A stretch of DNA of 64,000 nucleotides from Agrypnia vestita (lineage: Eukaryota > Arthropoda > Insecta > Trichoptera > Phryganeidae). A program made the position numbers and the translations under genes. Of the stretch, positions 39,901-45,655 are shown piece after piece. Each line of letters opens with the position of its first letter. The stretch's first letter is position 1. The stretch is taken from assembly GCA_016648135.1 (NCBI GenBank), contig JADDOH010023140.1:310001-374000 (forward strand), written 5' to 3'. The notes under the pieces are model-generated. The model worked only from the letters and a program-made list of their open reading frames with translations, had not been told where the DNA came from and did no database searches.

Positions 39901-42900
39901 ACGTAGGAAATTAAGAAATATTCAATATTTATAAAGTTCAAACTTGCAAGAAATTTTTACGTATTTTGATGATTTTCAAATGCTATTATTCATATAAAGA
40001 GATAATTTTAAGTGATATATTCTACTTAATCCCGCACTTTGAATCCTCACCCACTATTTAAAAGTTTTTTTTTATTATTAGAAACAAGTTAATTACTATT
40101 TAAAAAATAAATAAAATACAATATAATTATGTTCCAAATGACAGAGTGAAATGTCATCATTCGGGCCGGCGCCGCAACGTGTGGAATTTTTTTTCTGTAT
40201 AAAATGTATATTCTATGCTAATATATTTTTCACTACAAAACGTATGTTCTATGCCATTACTTTATTGTTAATTAATAGCTTATTATATTGCACAAAGCAT
40301 TTGAGTTTCACTCATACAATAAGGTTTTTGGCTAAATATATATGATTTTGTTGATATGAACAAAATTTAAAATTTTGACAGTACGTTAATTTCACGTATA
40401 TATCTGACGTTTGACAACGTCGCAGTTTGTGCCTGCGCAGTGCGCAAGCGCATAAGTGTGTAAAACATCGCAACGTTGTAATTTTCAAATAGGTATTCAC
40501 CAAGTTCAATCATTTAATCAATTAATAAAATTTATTTGTGCAGATCGATGTTTCGATGCAAGAAATGACTATGAAAACGAAATTTTTCTAAATTCTGTTA
40601 AATATAAATATGTGGACCGTATTTTGTTTTAAATTCGTAAAATTATTTGAATTTAAGTTACAAGCCGGAAATCAAAATAATACCTAAATGTGCTTATATG
40701 TTTTTTTAAATTCTATACAGAAAGTAATAATTCGGCTTAAATAAAATACGAGAATTTGTCGAAAGTTAAAATAATAAACACTTTGACACATGTGGCAGTC
40801 AACTCGTAATCCTCGGGACGCCTCGGGCGTTTCCATACACAATTCGGGATTTTAGTCAAATGACCAACAAATGCACATGGGCATAATTATTTTGCGATTA
40901 TCATATTACGATACGCATTAATTTAAAAATGAGTGCAGAATTATTAATAGGTTTCTTAAATTCTTTACGGAAAATAATAATTCGACTCAAATAATAAACG
41001 AGCATTTGTCAATAGTTAAAATAAGTAAGCATTTTGACACAAATAGTAGTCCACGGGGACGCCTGGGTATTCCGCTGGTGCTCGAAATGGATGAATGTAT
41101 GACCATTTCTTTCTATCAAAACTTTACTGTTTTAGCAACGTATGTACCACAAATATGTAACGAACGTGTAATTTTTATTCGATTTGCACTCAGATGACAT
41201 CTCGCGCACTGCTTGAAAGCGGATGATCTATTGACATAATTTGACAGATCCGCATGTTTGTGAAACGGTTGTCAAGCGTTAAGCTATGTATTCATTACGG
41301 GACAAATTATCTCTCAACATCACGCGCGGCATAGAGTCTGCGTGACGTTGCAACGTCACGCACTGTTCCGCGATGTCACGCACAACATAGCGGGGCATTT
41401 TTACGTGCCGCGGAAACGTTGCCATGCGCACGGTACTCGAGCGAGCTCACGGGAACATCGGGCTGCGCGTCAGTATCACGTGGTATGTTTACAAGTGAAT
41501 GCGCGTGCGCTGTATCTGTCAACTGACATTAATGTGGGGAAACGAAATTATTGTTCTCCAACTCATCGCCGTACAATTTTGTGGAGACACTTCAAACCAT
41601 GAATATAAAAATAAAATGATGTGACGGCCAACAGCGTTCCTTAATATTGTCTTACTTGGCTATGGAAGGCCCGATTATTTGTAATAAATTGTCAAAACCA
41701 GTTGTTGTCATTCGAGTGAAATTGACAAAAGATCCGTTAGATATTCGAAGATTGCATAGAATATCCATCCTTCTTTCTCTTTGCAGTAAATAATTTCGCA
41801 CCCACCACCTTTTTCTCCTCTTACGTTTCGATAAACTCGTTAAAATAAATAGATACGCAGCTGTCATCATAACCTCATCGGGCGACAAGTAAATAGATGC
41901 GCGGCTTTCATCATAACCTCATCGGGTGACATTTCCGCGACAAGTAATATGTGAGTCCCGGTGTGTACACGTCAAATGACCGCGGCATTGTTCCCGAAAC
42001 ATGAGCGTAGAAGTTGATGCGACATGCCGCGCGGAATGTTTCGCGATTTGTCCCCTAGTGAATACATGGCTTTAAGTGAAAGTCTCAGTAAAATACCAAC
42101 ACACTGGAAAAATGCAAACAGTTAAAAATAAATACCTTAAACAAGGTAATTGTACTTCTGGAGCAACATATTCCAAGACTTCTTTGGCATTGCAAGATTT
42201 ATTGTTATTTGATGGTTTAATATTTGGTATAGAGTCCTCCAAGATTGATCCTCTTAGAGTAAGTAATTCAGAAGTGCGTATCACGAGACGATATTGCCAT
42301 AGAAGACTGTTAGCAAGATGTGTGGGCTGCTCTCCATTATTTACACACGCATCTAGCTTTTCTTTTTTTATGGATATTGCTACAGGGCCAAGCTGCTCAT
42401 CCATACCAAACCAATTTTGGTGTTCTGAAAAATGATATGATATGTAATGATTAAAGTATAAATAATTATTATTATAATCATACAATTAGTTGATAACACG
42501 GAACACTTTCATTTTAAAGATCAAAAAAATATGTTGGTGTTTCAGATCCCATTGCAGGGTCCACGACCTATTGATGTATAAACCGCCACGCCAACTCTGG
42601 AGCTTAAAAGCATACCTTGGTATGACATGCCAGCATATTATTTTTCAAATTTAGCAGTAGTATGCTTCACTGACAATTATTCTAATAGTGTGGTTCACTT
42701 CTAAAACGAGTCTAAAATGATCAAAAAATTTTAGCATATAAAACTTTGCTTTCATGAAAGTGAGAAGTTATGGATGAAAAATAAGGGTTTTAAAAAATGA
42801 TATATGCACTAATCACACAAATCATTGCAACAATTTTATTATACCAAGTAAAATAATCATACCTTGTCCATAGAAGTATTTTCTGTAATACAAAGCACCC

Positions 42901-45655
42901 TGATCTTGACATTCAATAGGTCTCTGCATGTGGACTGACTGCCTCGCCAGGTAACAAGACTGCTTCCAGTGGGTTTGTCCAGAAGGAAACTCAAGTATTG
43001 ACAGCCCATAAGCAACGCTCGGTTGATGCATACAAGAATTTATCATTGCATTAAAATTATCTGGCTTTTTAGAACGACCTGTTTTCCAACTGAGGCTCAT
43101 GTTACGTTCTTCCTCACCTGGATTGTGTTTTACATAAAATGGTAAAAAACATAAATAAATTAAACAATTCAAATGCTGGAAAAAACACCATCATCTACAC
43201 ATAATACGTAAATGCTTTAAAATGCATGTAACGGCACACAATGCCAGTATCAAAAAATAGCAAATTGTATGAAAAAATATTAAAGTAGCCAGATACAGAC
43301 TATTATTAGTATACGGATTATTTTAAAATACATAAAGATATTATTTAATGTGTATAAATCATCATCATCATCATTCTTGGCACTACAACCCTTGGTGGGT
43401 CTTGGCCTCCTCAATAATTTGTATAAATATTGAACTCATTATTCATTTTTTTTTAAATTTTTTTTTCACTAGCGAGGCAGTCCAATGTGTAAGTGAACAC
43501 TGTTTTATTTATAAATAAAAACTTTAGTATAGTTAACGGATGCCTAAAGCCTGCTAAACATGTAGCAACGTATCGCTACCTTTTACTGGTGCAAACCGAT
43601 CTGTGCTGATTTTTCGATCGCATATTCTATACCGTTTTAATTGTGCAAAATCAATTAAAGAATTACGTAGCTCAACTCTGATCCCCCTCTTCCCCTATCC
43701 TCCCTTTCCCCTCCTATTCCTCTTCCCTCAGCCTATCATTCTAAAGCGCCACCAGTACAAATTGGCGGGCGAGGGAGGGCGTTCCTGTCGTGAAACAGAA
43801 GTTGCCAGGGTGTAAATTTATTACACAATACATAATATACATTGACATTGACAAATATATTTTATGATACTATAATAGAAATTTGATCAGGCAACACTAA
43901 AAAACAAACCAGCAATGGCAGACGCTCAATCTAGAGTCCTGTCAAACAGTAATATATATATAATAACGGTAGTATATTATTTGCTTTTTCAGCTTCGCAA
44001 AACTTTAATACTTCATTGGCAATTGTTCTTACACCTGTTTTGGAAGTTTTGGACATAATAATTCAGTGTATATTGGAAATCAAGATGTCACAGCTCACAT
44101 GCAAATACGAGATTGAACTGAATGACAGGGCGAGGGGTTACCGCCGGGTGCAGGCGAGGCGGGTTTTAGATCCAAAGTCGCTGCACGCTAATTTACGTTG
44201 GTTAAGCTCTACCTTACCCCCCCCCCACTTGATCGGACCATGTAGTTTATGGATGCTCCCATTAGATTTAAGAGAAACATTATACAAGAAATATTAAGCA
44301 AAGAATGAATGCTAAAAGAAGAAATAATTTATTTTCAGTATTCCAAATTATGAAATGGAGAACAAATAAGACATTAAAAAAAAAATTAATGCTAAAACAG
44401 GCAATGAAACCAAATTATTGTATCATAAACATTATAAAAATACCCAGGGTTAAGAAAATTGCATAAATGTACTGTGGGTTCACCTTTATTGGCTGCGGAG
44501 CAGCTACCAGTAAAGCACACAATGTCCACTCAGTAAAGCAATCAGAATAGCCCATTGCTTTACTGAGTACACCACTTTTTATTTGTTTTTAATATAAATT
44601 ATGAATTCTTATGGATTCTACAAAAATCATGGCAGCAGTCAGCAACTGCCACATATTGGCCATCATATCTAATCGAAGGGCCTAGCAGCAAACAATCGGC
44701 AGTAGCCTATTTCTTTACTCCTAGTTTTATAAAAAATGTATGAGATTTACAATAAGAACCACTGATTTCACAAGCCAAAAAATTTATTACAAATATACAT
44801 AAAATAAAAACTTCCTTAATAATAATACGTACCACCAATTTCATTGCGAAAAAAAGGACAACTTTCAATTAAATCATTAGTTTGCCCATCTCCAGCATCA
44901 TCCTCTGTCTCCCCATCTAATTCAACGGCTCGAGGAGTCACCATAGAAGCTGCTGATGCTCCAGTAGTTGTATTTCTTCTTCTTCCCAAAAGAATCCCTC
45001 TCAATTTAGCAGCGTAACCGAGATTAGCAGTTAGTGATTGGCAGTCGTAATGTGCAAAACCCTTTCGCTTTTGCTGGTCCTCGACATCATTACAGGTAGA
45101 AGTGATGCTCGAGTAACAACTGGTACTGGAGGATGTGTTCAGAATACTGTCATCCGAAGGAATGTGCTGACGTTGAAGTTTGCCTACACCGCTTCCGGCA
45201 CTGTTTCCCCAAAACTTGTGAAACTTCAATTTTAATTTTGGACTAGACCCTCCAATCATATTTTTGCTACTTATTCCATCTTCACAGTCCATAGATATAG
45301 CATTACTTGAGTTGTCTGTCAGAGGATCCATTTTCACACGCAAATATTCAGATGGGCCGGGTGATCGTTGATCAACAGGTATTCCAGACGGATGAAAGTC
45401 TTGTAACATGGCAAAAAAACTTTCACCTGTGGACATGGGGCTCCCTATTACGTCGATAGAGCCGTGGCTTCCGTATTCCCGCCTGAGGGACGACGAGGGA
45501 TATTGATGCTCCGTGTTCACAAGCTCTAAACTTGAATTACTTCTATAGAGGGCATCTTTCATAAGTCTCCGTTTGTGCAAGTCTAAAACAAACATTGCTG
45601 CTTCAGAGCCAGATGGATGGCTCCTTTTTGTATGAAGATCTACCATGCCATTATT
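9804..45655 (-). CDS. SIPA1L: SIPA1L/SPAR-type Rap GTPase-activating protein (10 coding exons)
   Basis: The joined exons are 45655-44833, 43117-42863, 42424-42136, 29159-28559, 24693-24558, 24276-24037, 18467-18288, 18060-17138, 12505-12272 and 9914-9804. Every junction has GT/AG and matching phase, giving 3,783 nt and 1,260 aa from ATG 45,646. Order of parts: N-terminal low-complexity region with the SIPA1L-like [10 protein letters not shown] and [10 protein letters not shown] motifs; conserved block ([25 protein letters not shown]) about residues 260-450; Rap-GAP domain with the HIGNDIV motif, whose Asn (about residue 574) is the catalytic 'Asn thumb' in Rap GAPs; PDZ domain about 828-900; Ser/Gly/Pro-rich linker; and a C-terminal coiled coil with [11 protein letters not shown]. 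Known family role: stimulates GTP hydrolysis by Rap at cell junctions or synapses. Vertebrate relatives are longer (around 1,700-1,800 aa), so a further 5' coding exon is possible. Confidence 0.93.
10185..10370 (+). mobile_element. RTE-like non-LTR retrotransposon 3' tail
   Basis: The plus-strand translation ([34 protein letters not shown]) matches the C-terminal end typical of arthropod RTE-type endonuclease/reverse transcriptase polyproteins. It ends in GATGATGAT, as such elements often do. It is 5' truncated. A second short copy of this tail lies antisense near 43.36-43.42 kb. Confidence 0.7.
10506..10549. repeat. short hairpin, 17-bp perfect arms
   Basis: The arms 10,506-10,522 and 10,533-10,549 (caatgtaccagaacact and complement) pair perfectly around a 10-nt loop. 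It lies in the last SIPA1L intron. Confidence 0.8.
10620..12149. mobile_element. decayed piggyBac-like element with TTAA flanks
   Basis: It is flanked by TTAA at 10,616-10,619 and 12,150-12,153. The ends begin CCTTTTAACTGCCAG and (complement) CCCGATCAGTGCCAC. Inside, two direct copies of 'acagagaaacaaaaaattca' (11,231 and 11,663) mark an internal duplication. A relic of an acidic N-terminal transposase exon lies at 11,049-11,190 on the minus strand. No catalytic core remains. Confidence 0.65.
11049..11190 (-). pseudogene. acidic N-terminal relic of a piggyBac-type transposase
   Basis: The minus strand reads [20 protein letters not shown].. to a TAG at 11,051-11,049, an acidic Asp/Glu/Ser-rich stretch like the N-termini of piggyBac transposases. 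The nearest ATG is out of frame with it. The identification rests mainly on the TTAA-flanked context. Confidence 0.4.
12272..12505 (-). CDS. SIPA1L: SIPA1L exon 9
   Basis: The acceptor ..ctgcctttaag precedes 12,505 and the donor GTCAGT begins at 12,271. Its 78 codons are phase 0 at both ends. It starts [10 protein letters not shown], passes through a Gly/Glu-rich linker and ends in the first part of the coiled coil ([24 protein letters not shown]), with Leu/Arg/Glu heptads typical of the SIPA1L leucine zipper. Confidence 0.88.
12550..12900. repeat. partial Tigger-like repeat, TIR 'CAGTAATGTCCCG'
   Basis: A TA followed by CAGTAATGTCCCGTTTTCC looks like a pogo/Tigger left end. The interior contains short reiterated 'ctgatagtgg' motifs. 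The stretch 'tgctgctaggccct' recurs inverted near 44.68 kb. I could not place a right end. Confidence 0.4.
12901..15202. other. SIPA1L intron 8 sequence
   Basis: This is mostly unassigned AT-rich intronic DNA. One 48-codon minus-strand ORF is listed separately. Confidence 0.4.
14531..14677 (-). CDS. unrecognised 48-aa ORF in an intron
   Basis: It runs from ATG 14,677 to TGA 14,533-14,531. The translation ([14 protein letters not shown].., ending EHAAFKKHY) is charged, helix-forming and less AT-driven than its surroundings, so it may be a relic of a real coding sequence. I do not recognise the family. It could be a transposon fragment or chance. Confidence 0.2.
   Translation of the reverse strand: MEKNHAIREPGTNFNEFQSTANKAAKLKDLNDICKFMLDEHAAFKKHY
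15203..16460 (+). mobile_element. Tigger-like MITE copy 2 (right end missing)
   Basis: After TA at 15,201-15,202 the sequence follows the 3,271-4,709 element: CAGTGAAACTCGCTTAATAA, the 'tcggaagacgaaatt' region and the 'tctgaccctcaggtact' region. It stops matching near 16,460 before the right terminal repeat. It also carries a segment (16,145-16,240) shared with the third copy near 31.0 kb. Confidence 0.7.
15763..15830. repeat. GC-rich hairpin inside the MITE
   Basis: The left arm (cgaacagactcgaaaag.., 34 nt) and right arm (30 nt, ending agtctgttcg) are complementary except for a small bulge, around the 4-nt loop gcgg. It is absent from the sister copy at 3.27 kb. Confidence 0.75.
16550..16912 (-). 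CDS. unrecognised 120-aa ORF with one membrane segment
   Basis: It runs from ATG 16,912 to a stop at 16,550, on the same strand as SIPA1L and within its intron 8. The first half is polar ([17 protein letters not shown]..). Then comes a hydrophobic stretch ([19 protein letters not shown]) and a basic tail (RRRLERK). A length of 120 codons is notable in 68%-AT-type DNA. It may be a retrogene or transposon ORF. I see no splice signals tying it to SIPA1L and no family match. Confidence 0.3.
   Translation of the reverse strand: MISRNRHPTYSAPTANQNLNFLESAQLTVGKRSAPVSFFLKTDILLRVVYDSDKESVHISLPEEKDQSVPNSTKPGELKIESPIDIQFVSCVIVSLGLVYLGCQSINHYRRRLERKLFLS
17138..18060 (-). CDS. SIPA1L: SIPA1L exon 8 (most of the PDZ domain and linker)
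   Basis: The acceptor ..ttgttttag precedes 18,060; the donor GTATAT begins at 17,137. It enters with two bases of a split Gly codon and leaves in phase 0. It encodes the PDZ core ([48 protein letters not shown]) and then a long Ser/Gly/Pro-rich linker. The linker ends with two motifs conserved in SIPA1L proteins, [11 protein letters not shown] and [13 protein letters not shown] content is well above the neighbouring introns. Confidence 0.93.
18288..18467 (-). CDS. SIPA1L: SIPA1L exon 7
   Basis: The acceptor ..tttactgcag precedes 18,467; the donor GTAATT begins at 18,287. It encodes [20 protein letters not shown].., the spacer between the Rap-GAP and PDZ regions, and ends [10 protein letters not shown], the first PDZ strand. 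Both boundaries split Gly codons and match exons 6 and 8. Confidence 0.9.
18829..19500 (-). mobile_element. RTE-like reverse transcriptase C-terminal relic
   Basis: The minus-strand translation contains [58 protein letters not shown] and [16 protein letters not shown], the usual end of endonuclease/reverse transcriptases of this type. The coding region is broken by two local tandem duplications: about 88 bp at 19,196-19,360 and about 50 bp at 18,829-18,935. Confidence 0.8.
19934..20368 (-). mobile_element. MITE family 'GCTTGACCACTATAA', copy A
   Basis: The ends are inverted repeats (..cccaacgtaaattggcgtgcg / cgcatgccaatttatactgg). The same family occurs in the opposite orientation at 43,747-44,207 and 46,315-46,768, sharing 'gcttcgcaaaactttaatac' and 'gaatgacagggcgaggggtta'. 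There is no coding capacity and the superfamily is uncertain. Confidence 0.7.
20496..22599. mobile_element. non-autonomous Tigger-like element, 2.1 kb
   Basis: The left end is CAGTAGAACCTCGCTATAACG after TA (20,494-20,495); the right end is ..tcgtaataacaggttttacta before TA (22,600-22,601). It shares interior segments with the 5,829-8,933 element (for example aaatttctccttg and the right-end 'cggtcccttggattt') but has no transposase. It is a deletion derivative of a related element. Confidence 0.75.
22602..24036. other. SIPA1L intron 6, unassigned part
   Basis: This is AT-rich DNA with degenerate 'ctaacct' repeats near 22,850-22,890. No gene or intact element is seen. Confidence 0.4.
24037..24276 (-). 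CDS. SIPA1L: SIPA1L exon 6
   Basis: The acceptor ..gtatgttccag precedes 24,276 and the donor GTTAGT begins at 24,036. The split Ser codon from exon 5 gives [15 protein letters not shown]. The exon continues [17 protein letters not shown] and [20 protein letters not shown], matching the 'ECLLGIS-EF' region after the Rap-GAP domain of SIPA1L proteins. It ends in a split Gly. Confidence 0.9.
24317..24510 (+). mobile_element. truncated TTAA-flanked MITE in SIPA1L intron 5
   Basis: It follows TTAA at 24,313-24,316 and begins GGCAGCACATTCACTGCAAA, like the full copy at 32,329-33,811. It stops near 24,510. It fills most of the 281-bp intron between exons 5 and 6. Confidence 0.75.
24558..24693 (-). 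CDS. SIPA1L: SIPA1L exon 5
   Basis: The acceptor ..tactcttgcag precedes 24,693; the donor is a consensus GTAAGT from 24,557. It encodes [20 protein letters not shown] and [18 protein letters not shown], the most conserved stretch downstream of the Rap-GAP catalytic motif. It enters in phase 0. Confidence 0.94.
25207..25888 (-). CDS. two overlapping unrecognised ORFs (65 + 181 aa), possibly one frameshifted gene
   Basis: The first ORF (25,888-25,691) starts [20 protein letters not shown] and is acidic (..[18 protein letters not shown]). The second (25,752-25,207) overlaps it by 62 nt in another frame. From its ATG it reads MKTIQIFN.., then [20 protein letters not shown], and ends [11 protein letters not shown]. 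Together they would make about 230 residues. The upstream frame has an ATG near a normal context and both have non-random composition. Options: one gene with a frameshift or a very short intron, a nested intronic gene, or a decayed transposon ORF. I do not recognise the family. Confidence 0.4.
26493..26798. mobile_element. 306-bp MITE with 'CATATCGTCG' inverted repeats
   Basis: CATATCGTCGGGGATAGTGC at 26,493 is mirrored by its complement ending at 26,798; the perfect match is 23 bp. It shares the outer ten bases with the MITE at 27,617-27,882. No clear target duplication is seen. Confidence 0.7.
27000..27225 (+). mobile_element. non-LTR retrotransposon 3' tail
   Basis: The plus-strand frame reads [45 protein letters not shown] to a TGA. 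This is the usual closing segment of arthropod endonuclease/reverse transcriptase polyproteins. Everything upstream is missing. Confidence 0.65.
27617..27882. mobile_element. 266-bp foldback MITE with 41-bp perfect inverted repeats
   Basis: The arms 27,617-27,657 and 27,842-27,882 are perfectly complementary (beginning CATATCGTCGCTGTATATAT). They are flanked by TAA on both sides. Perfect arms suggest recent insertion or sequence conversion. Confidence 0.8.
28559..29159 (-). CDS. SIPA1L: SIPA1L exon 4 (Rap-GAP domain)
   Basis: The acceptor ..cgtttcatcag precedes 29,159; the donor GTATGT begins at 28,558. It enters with one base completing an Arg codon and exits in phase 0. It encodes 200 residues: [80 protein letters not shown] and [17 protein letters not shown]. 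The catalytic Asn of HIGND is encoded at 28,798-28,796. This is the diagnostic exon of the gene. Confidence 0.96.
29565..29624. repeat. short hairpin, 28-bp arms with one mismatch
   Basis: The arms 29,565-29,592 and 29,597-29,624 (aaaactaaattgtaactaag.. and complement) surround a 4-nt loop agta. The single mismatch would be a G-U pair in RNA. Confidence 0.85.
29719..29976. mobile_element. outer Tigger-like relic (left part)
   Basis: TA then CAGTAAAACGTTGTTAATTTG opens a segment whose first ~100 bases align, inverted, with 34,280-34,378. This suggests one element split by later insertions between 29,976 and about 33,815. The right end is imperfect and lacks the TA. Confidence 0.5.
30003..30684 (+). 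pseudogene. 5'-truncated gag of a Ty3-like LTR retrotransposon
   Basis: The frame is open from the insertion boundary to a TAA at 30,684. It shows the retrotransposon gag/capsid region ([20 protein letters not shown]) and two CCHC zinc knuckles ([14 protein letters not shown] and [14 protein letters not shown]). The start of gag is missing and no protease, reverse transcriptase or integrase follows, so it is a non-functional fragment. Confidence 0.8.
30690..30985 (+). repeat. candidate LTR of the same retrotransposon
   Basis: Immediately after the gag stop lies a GC-richer ~300-bp stretch with a TATA-like TATAAATA at 30,812 and an R/U5-like downstream half. It ends where the MITE sequence resumes. 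Direct abutment to gag implies a large internal deletion. No second LTR is present to confirm it. Confidence 0.4.
32329..33811 (+). mobile_element. 1.48-kb TTAA-flanked non-autonomous element (piggyBac-like), full copy
   Basis: It is flanked by TTAA at 32,325-32,328 and 33,812-33,815. The ends are GGCGGTACATTCACTGC and ..ggctgtgccgcc, an imperfect inverted repeat. There is no coding capacity. Relatives are at 24,317-24,510, 38,247-39,576 and 39,581-41,278. Confidence 0.8.
35070..37156 (+). pseudogene. piggyBac transposase pseudogene
   Basis: Exon 1 starts at ATG 35,070 with an acidic region. An intron with consensus GTAAGT..TTTTCAG spans 35,248-35,360. The catalytic aspartates are recognisable in [24 protein letters not shown] and [11 protein letters not shown], and the C-terminal Cys/His-rich finger is [25 protein letters not shown]. 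The lesions are: a frame change in the A-run at 35,203-35,209; a 145-bp Harbinger MITE at 35,752-35,896; a 4-base insertion near 36,139; a 2-base insertion near 36,487; and a one-base loss near 36,917. It ends at TAA 37,156. It cannot encode transposase. Confidence 0.92.
35752..35896. mobile_element. 145-bp PIF/Harbinger-like MITE inside the piggyBac transposase
   Basis: It is flanked by TTA on both sides (35,749-35,751 and 35,897-35,899). The inverted repeats begin GGCCCGGTTGTTTCAAGTT. Removing it and one TTA rejoins the transposase frame (..[10 protein letters not shown]..). A 142-bp relative is at 57,106-57,247. Confidence 0.88.
37638..38226. mobile_element. right part of a Tigger-like relic
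   Basis: It ends ..gaattaacgaggttctactg before TA near 38,227, the complement of a CAGTAGAACCTCG-type terminal repeat. Part of it (near 37,800-37,880) resembles 34,110-34,190, so it probably belongs to the same family as the outer relic at 29.7/34.3 kb. Confidence 0.5.
38247..39576 (-). mobile_element. TTAA-flanked element, inverted copy
   Basis: It is in reverse orientation relative to 32,329-33,811 and ends in ..agtgaatgtgccgcc before TTAA 39,577-39,580. The outer end abuts TTAA 38,243-38,246 but lacks the last bases of the terminal repeat. Confidence 0.75.
39581..41278 (+). mobile_element. TTAA-flanked element, direct copy
   Basis: It starts GGCGGCACATTCACTGC immediately after the TTAA shared with the inverted copy. 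It ends ..tgtcaagcg before TTA(A) at 41,279. It is about 200 bp longer than the 32.3-kb copy. Confidence 0.75.
41282..42071. mobile_element. PIF/Harbinger deletion derivative
   Basis: The terminal inverted repeats AGCTATGTATTCATTACGGG and (complement of the right end) AGCCATGTATTCACTAGGGG are flanked by TTA duplications (41,279-41,281 and 42,072-42,074). Inside is a fragment of Harbinger transposase on the minus strand. Removing the element restores TTAA followed by gtgaaag, the target duplication of the element at 39,581-41,278. Confidence 0.85.
41652..41888 (-). pseudogene. N-terminal fragment of a Harbinger (HARBI1-like) transposase
   Basis: The translation contains [20 protein letters not shown] and [20 protein letters not shown], the usual start of Harbinger transposases (basic W-W-V-R-x-x-L and the F-R-M region). 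The catalytic DDE domain is absent. Confidence 0.8.
42136..42424 (-). CDS. SIPA1L: SIPA1L exon 3
   Basis: The acceptor ..catttttcag precedes 42,424; the donor GTATTT begins at 42,135. A split Glu joins YFYGQ to [20 protein letters not shown]. It goes on to [19 protein letters not shown] and [17 protein letters not shown], all hallmarks of the region preceding the Rap-GAP domain. It exits with two bases of Arg, completed in exon 4 after a 13-kb intron. Confidence 0.94.
42863..43117 (-). CDS. SIPA1L: SIPA1L exon 2
   Basis: The acceptor ..acacaatccag precedes 43,117; the donor GTATGA begins at 42,862. It encodes [20 protein letters not shown].., [12 protein letters not shown], and ends [12 protein letters not shown]. 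Both ends split codons that match exons 1 and 3. Confidence 0.92.
43363..43420 (-). mobile_element. terminal stub of an RTE-like retrotransposon
   Basis: The complement of 'ggcactacaacccttggtggg' matches the end of the copy at 10,310-10,345 (cccaccaagggttgtagagcc), with the same ATC/GAT microsatellite next to it. Confidence 0.6.
43747..44207 (+). mobile_element. MITE family 'GCTTGACCACTATAA', copy B
   Basis: The inverted repeats are ..ccagtacaaattggcgggcg and cgctaatttacgttggttaagc. The interior matches copies A and C. No ORF is of note. Confidence 0.7.
44528..44568. repeat. short hairpin, 15-bp perfect arms
   Basis: The arms actcagtaaagcaat (44,528-44,542) and complement (44,554-44,568) lie in SIPA1L intron 1. 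Confidence 0.75.
44833..45655 (-). CDS. SIPA1L: SIPA1L exon 1 (first coding exon identified)
   Basis: The donor GTACGT begins at 44,832. An acceptor-like ..gtaaattgtag ends at 45,656, giving a 5' boundary at 45,655. The first ATG (45,646) is nine bases in, and an in-frame TAG lies just upstream of the boundary. Motifs in order: [87 protein letters not shown]. These match the N-terminal third of SIPA1L proteins. Vertebrate N-termini are longer, so a coding exon upstream cannot be excluded. Confidence 0.9.
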
